Part shown: in pieces, positions 6,772 to 15,738 of the stretch
How the letters are laid out: each line of letters starts with the position of its first letter
Numbering within the stretch: position 1 is the stretch's first letter
NCBI RefSeq assembly: GCF_016863475.1
Contig: NZ_BOOY01000001.1
Location: 62,001-126,000, forward strand
Reading direction: 5' to 3'
DNA from: Spirilliplanes yamanashiensis
GTDB taxonomy: Bacteria; Actinomycetota; Actinomycetes; Mycobacteriales; Micromonosporaceae
Length of the DNA: 64,000 nt
Translations under genes and position numbers: made by a program
Notes under the pieces: generated by a model
What the model saw: the letters and a program-made list of their open reading frames with translations, nothing else
Database searches by the model: none
What the model was told of the DNA's origin: nothing

Positions 6772-9459
6772 GTGTCGGTCCGGACCCAGCTGCCCGGCGG
6801 CCTGGTCACCTTCATGTTCACGGACATCGAGGGGTCGACGCGGCTGGCCCGGCTGCTCGGTGCCGGGTACCGGCCGGTGCTGGCGGAGCATCGGCGGCTG
6901 GTGCGGCGGGTGCTGTCCGAGTCGGACGGCCGGGAGTTGTCGACCGAGGGGGATTCGTTCTTCGCGGCGTTCGCGGACGCGGGGGCGGCGCTCGGCGCCT
7001 GCCTGAGCGCGCAGCGGGCGCTCGCCGGGCACGAGTGGCCGGGGCCCGAGGCGGCGCCGCTGGTGCGGATGGGCCTGCACACGGGGTGGGCGGAGCCGTT
7101 CGGCGACGAGTACACGAGCGCCGAGGTGCACCGGGCCGCGCGGGTGGCGAGTGCCGCGCACGGCGGGCAGGTGCTGTGTTCGGCGGCGACCGCGCGGTAC
7201 GCCGACGTGTTGCCGCCGTCGGCGTCGCTGCTGGACCTGGGGCTGCACCGGCTGCGCGGGTTCGACGACCACGAGCGGCTGTTCCAGCTGGTGGCGCCGG
7301 GGCTGCGGCAGAGTTTTCCGCGGCCGCGCACCGAGCGGGCGCCGGCGCACAATCTTCCCGCGGCGACGACGTCGTTCGTGGGGCGGCAGGCGGAGCGGGC
7401 GGAGCTGACCGGGCTGCTGCAGCGGCACCGGCTGGTCACGGTGACCGGGGCGGGCGGGGCGGGCAAGACGCGGCTGGCGGTCGAGGTGGCGAAGGGCCTG
7501 CTGCCCGCGTACCCGGACGGGGTGTGGCTGGTGGACGCGGCGGGCCCGCAGCCGGTCGCGGAGGCCCTGGTCGCGGCGGCCGGGCTGCGGCCCGAGCCGG
7601 GCCGCGCCGCGATCGAGACCCTGGTCGAGTACGCGGCGGCGCGGCGCCTGCTGGTCGTCGTGGACACCTGCGAGGCGCGGCCGGACGAGGTGGCGGCGGT
7701 CGCGGACCGGCTGCCCGCGGCGGCGCCGGGGGTGCGGGTGCTGGTGACCGGGCGGGAGTCGCTCGGGGTGTCCGGCGAGGTGGTGTGGCGGATCCCGCCG
7801 CTGGCCGACGCGGTGCGGCTGCTGGACGAACGGGCCACCGCGGCGCGCGGCGGGCGGGCGCCGGCGGCGGCGGAGCGGGCGGGCCTGGCGCGGGTGGCGG
7901 GGCGCCTGGAGGGGTTGCCGCTGGCGGTGGAGCTGGCCGCGAACCGGCTGCGCATGTTGTCGGCGGACGAGCTGGCCGCGGGCCTGGACGACGGGTACGC
8001 GGTGCTGGAGGACGGGCGGGCGGCGCGCGGGCCGGAGGAGCAGCGGCGGCACCGGTCGCTGGCGGCCACCGTGGCGTGGTCGTACGACCGGCTGGCGGCC
8101 GACGAGGCGGAGCTGCTGCGCCGGCTGTCGGTGTTCGCCGGGCCGGTGGACCTCGGCGCGGTGGCCGCGATGACGGACGGCGGCGGGTTCGCGCAGCTGG
8201 CCGCGCTGGTCGACAAGTCGCTGGTGGAGGCGCAGCCGGCGCCGGCCGGGTCGCGGTACCGGCTGCTGGGGCCGGTGCGGGCGTTCGCGGCGCGGCGGCT
8301 CGCCGACGCCGGGGACGCGGCCCGCGCCCGCGACCGGCACGTGTCGTGGGTGCTGGCGGCGCTGCGCCGGGTCCGCGCCGACGGCGCCGGCCGGCCGGTG
8401 ACGCTGTCGCTGCACGACGTGACGCCGCTGGCCGCGGAGGGCGAGGCGGCGCTGCGCTGGTGCGCGACGGGCGGCAGCGCGCGGCTCGGCCTGCGGCTGG
8501 CCGGCGGCCTCGACCCGTGGTGGCGCGACCGCGGCGGCGCCGGGGGAGCGCGGCGGCTGCTGGCCGCCCTGTACGCGCGGCTGTCGTGCGGCGGCGAGCG
8601 GGTCCCGGACGCCGAGCTGGCCCGCGCGTTCCTGGTGCACGCCGCGCAGGCCGCCGCCGACGGGCAGCCGGCGGAGCAGGCGCGGTTCGTCCGGTACGCG
8701 GAGCGCGCGGCCCGGCGCGCCGGCGACCCGGCGGTGCTGGCGCGGGCCCTGGCCGCCCGCGGCCCGGCGCTGGTTGCGCTGGGTAGGCCGGCCGAGGCGG
8801 ACCGGGCGTGCCGGGAGGCGATCGGCTGGGCGGGCCGCCGCTCGCTCACCGGCGCGGTGCTGCCCGCCGTGTACTGCCTGGCGGACCTGCTGTGGCGGCG
8901 CGGGGAGGTGGCGGAGGCGGCGGAGCTGCTGGGCGCCGCGCGGCCGTGGGAGACGGCGGGTGCGGAGGAGCGCGGCCGCCGTACCGTCGACATGCTTCTG
9001 GGGTGGGTGGCCCTGCGCCGCGGCGACCTGGTCGCCGCGCACGACCACCTGGCGGTGGCGCTGCGGTCGCGGGTGCGGCACGGGTTCCGGCGGCCGGCGG
9101 TGGAGAGCCTGGCGGCGATGGCGGTGCGCTGCGCGACCGGCGGCGATCCGGTCACGGCGGCGACCCTGTTCGGGGCGGGCCGGGACGTGGCGCTCGACCC
9201 GTGGGCGGCGCGGCAGCAGGTGCTGGCGCGGGCCCGGGCGGGCGACGCCGCGTTCGACGCCGCGTACGCCGCCGGGACCCGCCTGGAGCTGGACGAGGCG
9301 GTCGCGCTGGCGCTGGCCGTGGAGCACCCGGACCTGGCGGCCGGCTCGTCGCGGTTCGAGCCGGCCCCGGCCCCGGCTCAGCCGATCAGCCGCTCCGCCC
9401 GCTCGACGTCGGCGGGCTCGACGGCGGCCAGCGAGCCGAACGCGTCGACGGCGGTGTAG
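6772..9459 (+). CDS. Class III adenylate cyclase fused to STAND/NB-ARC ATPase and TPR repeats
   Basis: The GTG start at 6772 is fixed by GGAGG six bases upstream. Product: 895 residues. Residues ~10-175 form a class III nucleotide cyclase domain (FMFTDIEGST with the first metal Asp, STEGDSFFAAF with the second, GLHTGWA, VHRAARVASAAHGGQ). After TTSFVGR comes an AfsR/LuxR-type STAND ATPase with P-loop GAGGAGKTRLA, Walker B LLVVVDTCE and LPLAVELAANRL. The C-terminal third is helical and TPR-like, with no DNA-binding HTH. Such proteins are signal-responsive switches that probably make cAMP. The last ~35 residues are read from sequence that is antisense to the phospholipase gene, suggesting loss of an earlier stop. 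Confidence 0.85.
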   Translation: MSVRTQLPGGLVTFMFTDIEGSTRLARLLGAGYRPVLAEHRRLVRRVLSESDGRELSTEGDSFFAAFADAGAALGACLSAQRALAGHEWPGPEAAPLVRMGLHTGWAEPFGDEYTSAEVHRAARVASAAHGGQVLCSAATARYADVLPPSASLLDLGLHRLRGFDDHERLFQLVAPGLRQSFPRPRTERAPAHNLPAATTSFVGRQAERAELTGLLQRHRLVTVTGAGGAGKTRLAVEVAKGLLPAYPDGVWLVDAAGPQPVAEALVAAAGLRPEPGRAAIETLVEYAAARRLLVVVDTCEARPDEVAAVADRLPAAAPGVRVLVTGRESLGVSGEVVWRIPPLADAVRLLDERATAARGGRAPAAAERAGLARVAGRLEGLPLAVELAANRLRMLSADELAAGLDDGYAVLEDGRAARGPEEQRRHRSLAATVAWSYDRLAADEAELLRRLSVFAGPVDLGAVAAMTDGGGFAQLAALVDKSLVEAQPAPAGSRYRLLGPVRAFAARRLADAGDAARARDRHVSWVLAALRRVRADGAGRPVTLSLHDVTPLAAEGEAALRWCATGGSARLGLRLAGGLDPWWRDRGGAGGARRLLAALYARLSCGGERVPDAELARAFLVHAAQAAADGQPAEQARFVRYAERAARRAGDPAVLARALAARGPALVALGRPAEADRACREAIGWAGRRSLTGAVLPAVYCLADLLWRRGEVAEAAELLGAARPWETAGAEERGRRTVDMLLGWVALRRGDLVAAHDHLAVALRSRVRHGFRRPAVESLAAMAVRCATGGDPVTAATLFGAGRDVALDPWAARQQVLARARAGDAAFDAAYAAGTRLELDEAVALALAVEHPDLAAGSSRFEPAPAPAQPISRSARSTSAGSTAASEPNASTAV

Positions 9460-9884
9460 TAGGTCCAGGCCAGGCTGTAGCAGGCGGGCCGGACGACGGG
9501 CGAGTAGGTGGCGCACTTGCGCTTGAGGTCGGCGTGGAAGGCGTTGTCGAGGCGGGCCCGGTTCGCGGCGAACAGGCCGGCCTTCTTGTAGTTGCGGTAG
9601 CCGAAGTCGTGCCGCTTGCAGGCGAGCCGGAAGTCGAAGCCGAGCGGCCGGTCGGGGCTGGAGGAGCAGTCGTCGGTGGTCCAGTCGAAGCCGTAGGGGC
9701 CCCAGGCGCCCCGGTCGGCGCGGGCGGTGTTCCAGGCGGCGTAGCTGGCGGCGGAGGTCTGGGTCCAGCTCGACAGCACGGCGAGCTTCTGGGCGGCGGT
9801 GGCGGCCGCGGCCGGGTTCGCGAGCCCCAGGACGAGGGCGGCGGTGGCGAGGAGGGCGAGGAGGGCACGGCGGGCAGCGGGCAT
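9378..9884 (-). CDS. Secreted prokaryotic phospholipase A2
   Basis: Encodes 168 residues. The ATG at 9884 has GGAGG seven bases upstream. Residues 1-28 are a signal peptide (RRALLALLATAALVLGLA, then ANPAAAA). The mature part is the short bacterial phospholipase A2 fold: DDCSSSPDRP (calcium loop side), then CKRHDFGYRNY with the catalytic His92-Asp93 pair, and a disulfide-forming Cys set. It should hydrolyse the sn-2 ester of phospholipids outside the cell. Its 3' end overlaps the cyclase-ATPase gene by 82 bases on the opposite strand. Confidence 0.9.
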   Translation of the reverse strand: MPAARRALLALLATAALVLGLANPAAAATAAQKLAVLSSWTQTSAASYAAWNTARADRGAWGPYGFDWTTDDCSSSPDRPLGFDFRLACKRHDFGYRNYKKAGLFAANRARLDNAFHADLKRKCATYSPVVRPACYSLAWTYYTAVDAFGSLAAVEPADVERAERLIG

Positions 9885-10066
9885 GGCGAACCTCCGAGCG
9901 GACGGCCCCTCGTGAGGGCCTGACGTGACTGGGGGTGATCGCGTAGTTACGGGGTGGGATCAGTGTCACGGCCGGGTGCCCGGTACGCAAGCCCGCCGCC
10001 GCACCCCGGCCAGGTGCACTAAGGTCGGTCCGACGTTTGCGGTGGCAGGGACCAGGAGGCGCCGGC

Positions 10067-11089
10067 ATGATCCACCTTCCGGTGGTGCGGCAGGGACCCG
10101 CGCGCGCCCTCGGCATCCGCCTGGGCGCCGCGATCTCCCTCATCCTCGGCGCGGTCGCCGTCATCTACGCCGACCGCGACGGCTACCGCGACGTCAACGA
10201 GGACGGACTCACCCTTCTCGACTGCTTCTACTACGCGGTGGTCTCGCTCTCGACCACCGGGTACGGCGACATCACGCCCGTCACCGAGGCCGCCCGGCTG
10301 GTCAACGTCCTGATCATCACGCCGGCCCGCGTCCTCTTCCTCATCATCCTGGTCGGCACCACCCTCGAGGTGCTGACCGAGCAGTACCGGCGGAACCTGC
10401 GCGAGGCGCGGTGGAGGCACAAGTTGAAGGACCACATCATCATCTGCGGCTACGGCACCAAGGGCCGCGCCGCCGTGTCCGCCCTGCTGGAGGGCGGCCT
10501 CGACAAGCACCGCATCGTCGTCATCGAGAACGACGAGTCGACCGTCCGCCAGGCGGTCTCCGCCGGGCTCGTCGCCATCGAGGGCTCCGCCACCCGGTCG
10601 GCCGTGCTCAACCAGGCCGACGTCAAGGGCGCCAAGGCCGTCATCATCGCCACCGACAGCGACGACGCGTCGGTGCTCATCACGCTCACCGTGCGCCAGC
10701 TGACCGGCGGCCAGGTGCGCATCGTCGCGGCCGTCCGCGAGTCCGAGAACCTGCCCCTGCTCAAGCAGAGCGGCGCCCACCACGTCATCGTCTCGTCCGC
10801 CACCGCCGGCCGGCTGCTCGGCCTCACCACGACCGCCCCGCCGCTCATCGACGTGGTCGAGGACCTGCTCACCCCCGGCCAGGGCATGGCGCTGGCGATG
10901 CGGTCGGCGAAGCGCGACGAGGTCGGCAGCAACCCGCGCCAGCTCGACACGCTGGTCGTCGCGCTCATCCGGCGCGGCAAGGTGCTGCCGCTCGGCGGCG
11001 CCGCCACCGTCGAGATCGAGACGGGCGACATGCTCGTCTACATCCACGACGACCGCGACGGCGCCGACGAGCGGCCGCTCACGGTCTAG
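10067..11089 (+). CDS. Potassium channel with RCK/TrkA-N regulatory domain
   Basis: ATG 10067 is preceded by AGGAGG at 10054-10059. Product: 340 residues. There are two membrane helices (about 16-35 and 78-100) around a pore loop with the K+ selectivity filter TTGYGD at 63-68. Residues ~121-245 form an RCK/TrkA-N Rossmann domain (IIICGYGTKGRAA, then VVIENDES), followed by a TrkA-C-like domain. The layout matches two-helix ligand-gated K+ channels of the MthK/Kch type. The 3' end overlaps the cupin gene by 11 bases tail to tail. Confidence 0.9.
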   Translation: MIHLPVVRQGPARALGIRLGAAISLILGAVAVIYADRDGYRDVNEDGLTLLDCFYYAVVSLSTTGYGDITPVTEAARLVNVLIITPARVLFLIILVGTTLEVLTEQYRRNLREARWRHKLKDHIIICGYGTKGRAAVSALLEGGLDKHRIVVIENDESTVRQAVSAGLVAIEGSATRSAVLNQADVKGAKAVIIATDSDDASVLITLTVRQLTGGQVRIVAAVRESENLPLLKQSGAHHVIVSSATAGRLLGLTTTAPPLIDVVEDLLTPGQGMALAMRSAKRDEVGSNPRQLDTLVVALIRRGKVLPLGGAATVEIETGDMLVYIHDDRDGADERPLTV

Positions 11090-11420
11090 GGCCGAGCACC
11101 GCCGGGCCGGCCGTGCCGGAGCCCGGCTCCTTCAGCTCGATGAAGATCGAGTGGGTCGGGGTGTCGCCGATGTTCGCGCCGGCGTGGGTCTGGGCGTCGA
11201 GCCAGCGGACCTCGCCGGCCCCCAGCGCCACGTCCACCTCCCGGCCGCCGGCCATCAGGCGCCGCCGGAACGCCCCGAGCGTGACCATGACGCTGTCCGG
11301 GTGGCGGTGCGGCGAGGTGGTGTAGCCGGGCTGGTCGACATACTCCAGCACGCGGACCCGGTCGTTCTCGAGAAGCACCCGGTACGCGCCCGGGTCGGTG
11401 ACGGTCGGGTCCTGGCTCAT
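11079..11420 (-). CDS. Small cupin-domain protein
   Basis: Encodes 113 residues starting MSQDPTVTDPGAYR. AAGGAGG lies five bases before the ATG. It is a single cupin barrel: the first motif is around SPHRHPDSVMVTLG (HxH metal ligands) and the second around AGEVRWLDAQTHAGANIGD. Cupins of this size bind a metal or small ligand; the substrate is unknown. The gene is divergent from a TetR regulator 55 bases away, and a symmetric operator covers the shared promoter, so it is probably the regulator's main target. Confidence 0.8.
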   Translation of the reverse strand: MSQDPTVTDPGAYRVLLENDRVRVLEYVDQPGYTTSPHRHPDSVMVTLGAFRRRLMAGGREVDVALGAGEVRWLDAQTHAGANIGDTPTHSIFIELKEPGSGTAGPAVLGPRP

Positions 11421-11434
11421 CGCGGCCTCCTTCG

Positions 11435-11468
11435 TGGTACCCGAGTGCCATATGGGACGACGGTACCA
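11435..11468. promoter_or_regulatory. Palindromic TetR operator between cupin and TetR genes
   Basis: A 34-bp dyad with exact central symmetry at 11451/11452. The outer arms are TGGTACC (11435-11441) and GGTACCA (11462-11468), and the centre is the 8-bp palindrome CCATATGG (11448-11455). The two 17-base halves match at 13 of 17 positions. It fills the 55-base gap between divergent starts, which is typical of an autoregulated TetR site. Confidence 0.75.
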
Positions 11469-11475
11469 TGAAGGC

Positions 11476-12084
11476 ATGGCGATCCCGTACGAGTCGACCG
11501 GGCGGATCCAGCAGAAGACGCGCACCCGGGAGGCCCTCGTCGCGGCGACCCGCGCCCTGCTCGCGGAGGGTGTCGAACCGACCGTCGAGCAGGCGGCCGC
11601 GGCCGCGCGGATCTCCCGCACCACGGCCTACCGGTACTTTCCCGGCCAGCGGGAGCTGCTGCTCGCCGCGCACCCCGAGATCGACCGGACGTCGCTGCTG
11701 CCCGCCGACGCCCCCGCCGACGTCGAGCGGCGGCTCGACCTGGTGGTCCGGGAACTCGCCCGGATCAACCTCGACTGGGAGCCGCAGCTGCGCGCCGCCC
11801 TGCGGCTGTCGCTGGAGGCGGGCCGGTCCGGCGAGCCGCCGGTGCTGCGCGGCGGCCGGGCCATCGGCTGGATCGAGGACGCGCTCGGCCCGCTGCGCGA
11901 CACGCACCCCGGCATCGACGTGCGGCGGCTGGCCGTCGCGATCCGGGCGGCCGCCGGCATCGAGGCCCTCGTCTGGCTGACCGATGTGGCCGGTGTGGGG
12001 CGCGCCGAGCTGGCGGACCTGGCGTCCTGGTCCGCCCGGGCGCTGCTGCGAGCGGCCCGGGCGGAGGACGAGCGACGGGACTAG
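11476..12084 (+). CDS. TetR-family transcriptional regulator
   Basis: Encodes 202 residues from ATG 11476 (MAIPYESTGR). The N-terminal helix-turn-helix covers residues ~15-60 (TREALVAATRALLAEG, then VEQAAAAARISRTTAYRYF), followed by an all-helical ligand and dimer domain. It is likely a repressor of the divergent cupin gene and of itself through the dyad at 11435-11468. Its TAG stop shares a CTAG palindrome with the stop of korB on the other strand (12081-12084). The ligand is unknown. Confidence 0.88.
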   Translation: MAIPYESTGRIQQKTRTREALVAATRALLAEGVEPTVEQAAAAARISRTTAYRYFPGQRELLLAAHPEIDRTSLLPADAPADVERRLDLVVRELARINLDWEPQLRAALRLSLEAGRSGEPPVLRGGRAIGWIEDALGPLRDTHPGIDVRRLAVAIRAAAGIEALVWLTDVAGVGRAELADLASWSARALLRAARAEDERRD

Positions 12085-13118
12085 AGGATCGTCCAGGTGT
12101 CGCCGGAGGCGAGCAGGCCGCTCAGCATCTCCTCCGGCGTGCCGGTCGCCCCGGCCTTCGCCGTGGCGAGCTGCTCCTGCACGAGGGTGTCGTAGGACTC
12201 CCGCCGGACCGAGCGGAACACCCCGATCGGCGTCGTGCCCAGGTCCGAGCCCGACAGCCGGGACAGCGCGAACGCGTACGCCGGGTCGTCGACCGTGGCG
12301 TCGTGGACCAGGACGTCCTCCGGCGCCACCGACGCGGTCTCGCGCACCGACAGGCCGAAGCCGCCGGCCGGGTGCACCACGCAGAACTGGCCCTGCGCGC
12401 CGAACGTGATCGGCTGCCCGTGCTCCAGCCGGATCAGGTGGTCGTCCTTCGTGCCCGGGTCCTTGAGCAGCTCGAACGCGCCGTCGTTGAAGATGTTGCA
12501 GTTCTGGTAGATCTCGATGAACGCCGAGCCGTCGTGCTCGGCGGCCGCGCGCAGCACCGACTGCAGGTGCTTGCGGTCGGAGTCGATGGTGCGCGCCACG
12601 AACGTGGCCTCCGCGCCCAGCGCCAGCGACAGCGGGTTGAACGGCGAGTCCGCCGAGCCCGTCGGCGTCGACTTGGTGATCTTGCCCAGCTCGGACGTCG
12701 GCGAGTACTGGCCCTTCGTCAGGCCGTAGATCCGGTTGTTGAACAGCAGGATCTTCAGGTTGACGTTGCGGCGCAGCGCGTGGATCAGGTGGTTGCCGCC
12801 GATGGACAGCGCGTCGCCGTCACCGGTCACCACCCACACCGACAGGTCGGGGCGCGACACCGACAGGCCGGTGGCGATCGCCGGGGCGCGGCCGTGGATC
12901 GAGTGCATCCCGTACGTGTTCATGTAGTACGGGAAGCGCGACGAGCAGCCGATGCCGGAGACGAAGACGATGTTCTCGCGCGGGATGTTCAGCTCCGGCA
13001 TGAACTGCTGCACGGCGGCGAGGATGGCGTAGTCGCCGCAGCCGGGGCACCAGCGGACCTCCTGGTCCGACTTGAAGTCCTTGGCGGTGAGCTTCAGGGG
13101 AATGGTCGCTTCAGCCAT
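12081..13118 (-). CDS. korB: 2-oxoacid:ferredoxin oxidoreductase, beta subunit
   Basis: Encodes 345 residues. It binds thiamine diphosphate and Mg2+ and, with the alpha subunit, oxidatively decarboxylates a 2-oxoacid (2-oxoglutarate in actinobacterial KorAB) to the acyl-CoA while reducing ferredoxin. Visible signatures are VRWCPGCGDYAIL (iron-sulfur/TPP region), GIGCSSRFPYYMNTYG, HGRAPAIATG and the TPP motif GDGDALSIGGNHL. The ATG at 13118 overlaps the end of korA by 8 bases, so the two are translationally coupled. Confidence 0.93.
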   Translation of the reverse strand: MAEATIPLKLTAKDFKSDQEVRWCPGCGDYAILAAVQQFMPELNIPRENIVFVSGIGCSSRFPYYMNTYGMHSIHGRAPAIATGLSVSRPDLSVWVVTGDGDALSIGGNHLIHALRRNVNLKILLFNNRIYGLTKGQYSPTSELGKITKSTPTGSADSPFNPLSLALGAEATFVARTIDSDRKHLQSVLRAAAEHDGSAFIEIYQNCNIFNDGAFELLKDPGTKDDHLIRLEHGQPITFGAQGQFCVVHPAGGFGLSVRETASVAPEDVLVHDATVDDPAYAFALSRLSGSDLGTTPIGVFRSVRRESYDTLVQEQLATAKAGATGTPEEMLSGLLASGDTWTIL

Positions 13119-14982
13119 TCTTGACCACGTCCTCCAGCATGTTCGCGAGCTCCGTGGCCGTGAACGGCAGGCCGCGGACCTGGTTGTAGGGGAGCGCGTC
13201 GACCAGGTACTTGGCCCTGATGACGTGGGCGAGCTGGCCGAGGTTCATCTCGGGGATGACCACCCGGTCGTAGCGGCGCAGCACCTCGCCGAGGTTCGCC
13301 GGCAGCGGCGCGATGTGCCGCAGGTGCGCCTGCGCGATCGGCAGGTTGCGCTGGCGCAGCCGCCGGCACGCCGCCCCGATCGGGCCGTACGTCGAGCCCC
13401 AGCCCAGCACCAGCACCGACGCGTCGCCGTCCGGGTCGTCCACCTCGACGTCCGGCACCGGGATGCCGTCGATGCGGGCGGCGCGGGTGCGGACCATGAA
13501 GTCGTGGTTCGCCGGGTCGTACGAGATGTCGCCGGTCCGGTCGGCCTTCTCCAGGCCGCCGATGCGGTGCTCCAGCCCCGGCGTGCCCGGCACCGCCCAC
13601 GGGCGGGCCATCGTCTCCGGGTCGCGCAGGTACGGCAGGAACCGGCCGTCCTCGCCGTTGGGCTCGGTGGCGAACTCGACGCGCAGGTCGGGCAGGTCGC
13701 CGACCTCGGGCAGCAGCCACGGCTCGGAGCCGTTCGCCACGTAGTTGTCCGACAGCAGGATCACCGGCGTGCGGTACGTCAGCGCGATGCGGGCCGCCTC
13801 GATCGCGGCGTGGAAGCAGTCCGACGGCGACTTCGGCGCGATCACCGCGAGCGGCGCCTCGCCGTGCCGGCCGTACAGGGCCATGTTGAGGTCGGCCTGC
13901 TCCGTCTTCGTCGGCATGCCGGTGGACGGGCCCGCCCGCTGCACGTCGACGATCACCAGGGGCAGCTCCAGGGCGATCGCCAGCGAGATCGACTCGCCCT
14001 TGAGCGCCACGCCCGGGCCCGAGGTGGTGGTGACGGCCAGGGCGCCGCCGTACGCCGCGCCGACCGCCGCCGCCACGGCCGCGATCTCGTCCTCGGCCTG
14101 CATGGTGGTCACGCCGAGCCGCTTGTGCTTGCTCAGCTCGTGCAGGATGTCCGAGGCCGGGGTGATCGGGTACGCGCCCAGGAACACCGGCAGCTGCGCG
14201 CGCACGCCCGCCGCCACCAGGCCCAGCGCGAGCGCCGCGTTGCCGGTGATGTTGCGGTAGGTGCCGGCCGCCATCTTGGCCGGCTTCACCTCGTAGCGGA
14301 CCGTGAAGGTCTCGGTGGTCTCGCCGAAGTTCCAGCCCGCCTTGAACGCGGCGATGTTCGCCGCGACCAGCTCCGGGCGCTTCGCGAACTTGCGCTCCAG
14401 GAACCGCAGCGTCGACTCGTGCGGCCGCGAGTACATCCAGCTCACCAGGCCGAGGGCGAACATGTTCTTCGCCCGCTCCGCGTCCTTCTTGGAGACGTCC
14501 AGGTCGGCCAGCGCACCCACCGTCATCGACGTCAGCGCCACCGGGTGCACCCGGAACCGGGCCAGCGAGCCGTCCTCCAGCGGGCTGACCGCGTACCCGA
14601 CCTTGATCAGGTTGCGCTTGGTGAACTCGTCGGTGTTGACGATGATGTCGGCGCCCGGCGGCAGGTCCGCCACGTTCGCCTTCAGCGCCGCCGGGTTCAT
14701 CGCCACCAGCACGTTCGGCGAGTCACCCGGGGTGAGGATGTCGTAATCCGCGAAGTGCACCTGGAAACTCGACACGCCCGGCAGGGTGCCGGCGGGCGCC
14801 CGGATCTCGGCGGGGAAGTTCGGCAGCGTCGAGATGTCGTTGCCGAGCTGCGCCGTCTCCGACGTGAACCGGTCACCGGTCAGCTGCATGCCGTCGCCGG
14901 AGTCACCGGCGAACCTGATCACGACGCGTTCGAGCTGCTGCACCTGCTTCGCGGGAGCAGCATCCGAAACCTGCTCGGCCAC
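13111..14982 (-). CDS. korA: 2-oxoacid:ferredoxin oxidoreductase, alpha subunit with fused gamma domain
   Basis: Encodes 623 residues from GTG 14982 (VAEQVSDAAPAK), chosen because AGGAGG lies seven bases upstream. Residues ~20-200 are the gamma-type domain (VIRFAGDSGDGMQLTGDRF), and the rest is the alpha/pyrimidine-binding domain (GNAALALGLVAAG, then the AYPITPASDILH segment). This fused gamma-alpha form is the usual actinobacterial KorA, functioning in the TCA cycle in place of or beside 2-oxoglutarate dehydrogenase. It is transcribed first in a korAB operon divergent from nuoA, hinting at electron flow from ferredoxin to complex I. Confidence 0.93.
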   Translation of the reverse strand: MAEQVSDAAPAKQVQQLERVVIRFAGDSGDGMQLTGDRFTSETAQLGNDISTLPNFPAEIRAPAGTLPGVSSFQVHFADYDILTPGDSPNVLVAMNPAALKANVADLPPGADIIVNTDEFTKRNLIKVGYAVSPLEDGSLARFRVHPVALTSMTVGALADLDVSKKDAERAKNMFALGLVSWMYSRPHESTLRFLERKFAKRPELVAANIAAFKAGWNFGETTETFTVRYEVKPAKMAAGTYRNITGNAALALGLVAAGVRAQLPVFLGAYPITPASDILHELSKHKRLGVTTMQAEDEIAAVAAAVGAAYGGALAVTTTSGPGVALKGESISLAIALELPLVIVDVQRAGPSTGMPTKTEQADLNMALYGRHGEAPLAVIAPKSPSDCFHAAIEAARIALTYRTPVILLSDNYVANGSEPWLLPEVGDLPDLRVEFATEPNGEDGRFLPYLRDPETMARPWAVPGTPGLEHRIGGLEKADRTGDISYDPANHDFMVRTRAARIDGIPVPDVEVDDPDGDASVLVLGWGSTYGPIGAACRRLRQRNLPIAQAHLRHIAPLPANLGEVLRRYDRVVIPEMNLGQLAHVIRAKYLVDALPYNQVRGLPFTATELANMLEDVVKNG

Positions 14983-15241
14983 GGTCGAACCTCCTGGGGT
15001 CGCGCGGCGGGTGCGCACGTCGATGAACGAAACCCGCAGACGATAGATGAAGCCTACGTCGCGACGCGAGGCGCCATCGTGCGCGCTCGCCTGTCGGACA
15101 CCTCCGGCAGCCCGTAACGCGGTCAGGATCGCTGCCGGGAATCGGACCTGACCACAGTAGCTACGGGTGATCGGTGCGAACCAGCGGTTCCCGCCGCCCG
15201 GGGACGTCGCGCTCGTCACTATGTCGACTAATCTCGGCAGG

Positions 15242-15619
15242 ATGACCGGCTACCTCGGCTCGTACGCCGTCCTCGGGCTGCTCCTGCTCGCGGGCGCGCT
15301 GGTGTTCGTCGGGGCGTTCGGCGCGAACCGGCTGCTGCGCCCCGCGAACCCGGCCGAGCCGGCCGGCAAGCGCGTCGCGTACGAGTCCGGCATCGACCCG
15401 GTCGGCGGCAACTGGGCCCAGATGCAGATCCGCTACTACGTGTACGCCTTCCTCTACGTGCTGTTCGCCGTGGAGAGCGTCTTCCTGTTCCCCTGGGCCG
15501 TCGTGTTCGCCGATCCCGGCTACGGGGCCGCCGTCGTGGCCGAGATGGGCATCTTCGTCGCGGTCCTCGCGCTGGGCATCGTGTACGCGTGGCGCAAGGG
15601 CGTCCTGACCTGGTCCTAG
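15242..15619 (+). CDS. nuoA: NADH-quinone oxidoreductase subunit A, standing alone
   Basis: The product is 125 residues from ATG 15242 (MTGYLGSYAVLG). An in-frame ATG at 15221 is an alternative, and neither has a good ribosome site. Three membrane helices and the conserved loop KRVAYESGIDPVGGNWAQMQIRYYVYAFLYVLFAVESVFLFPWA identify NuoA, a membrane subunit of complex I near the quinone site. No nuoB or other nuo gene follows. The next gene is a convergent dihydropteroate synthase. The end of the gene, with its stop codon, is tandemly duplicated. Confidence 0.9.
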   Translation: MTGYLGSYAVLGLLLLAGALVFVGAFGANRLLRPANPAEPAGKRVAYESGIDPVGGNWAQMQIRYYVYAFLYVLFAVESVFLFPWAVVFADPGYGAAVVAEMGIFVAVLALGIVYAWRKGVLTWS

Positions 15620-15734
15620 GCCCGCGCGCGACGTCGGCCCCGCGGCCGTGGTCGCAGGCCGGCTCGCGGCGCTGGTCCTAGGCCGCGCGCGACGTCGGCC
15701 CCGCGGCCGTGGTCCCGGCCCGGCTCGCGGCGCC
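15611..15734. repeat. 62-bp tandem duplication of the nuoA end
   Basis: Two head-to-tail copies, 15611-15672 and 15673-15734, each begin tggtcctag (Trp-Ser-stop of nuoA) and continue through gcgcgacgtcggcc and ccgcggccgtggtc. They differ at only a few positions. A diverged third start (ggtctcaggcc) follows at the stop of the convergent gene. Confidence 0.85.
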
Positions 15735-15738
15735 GGTC

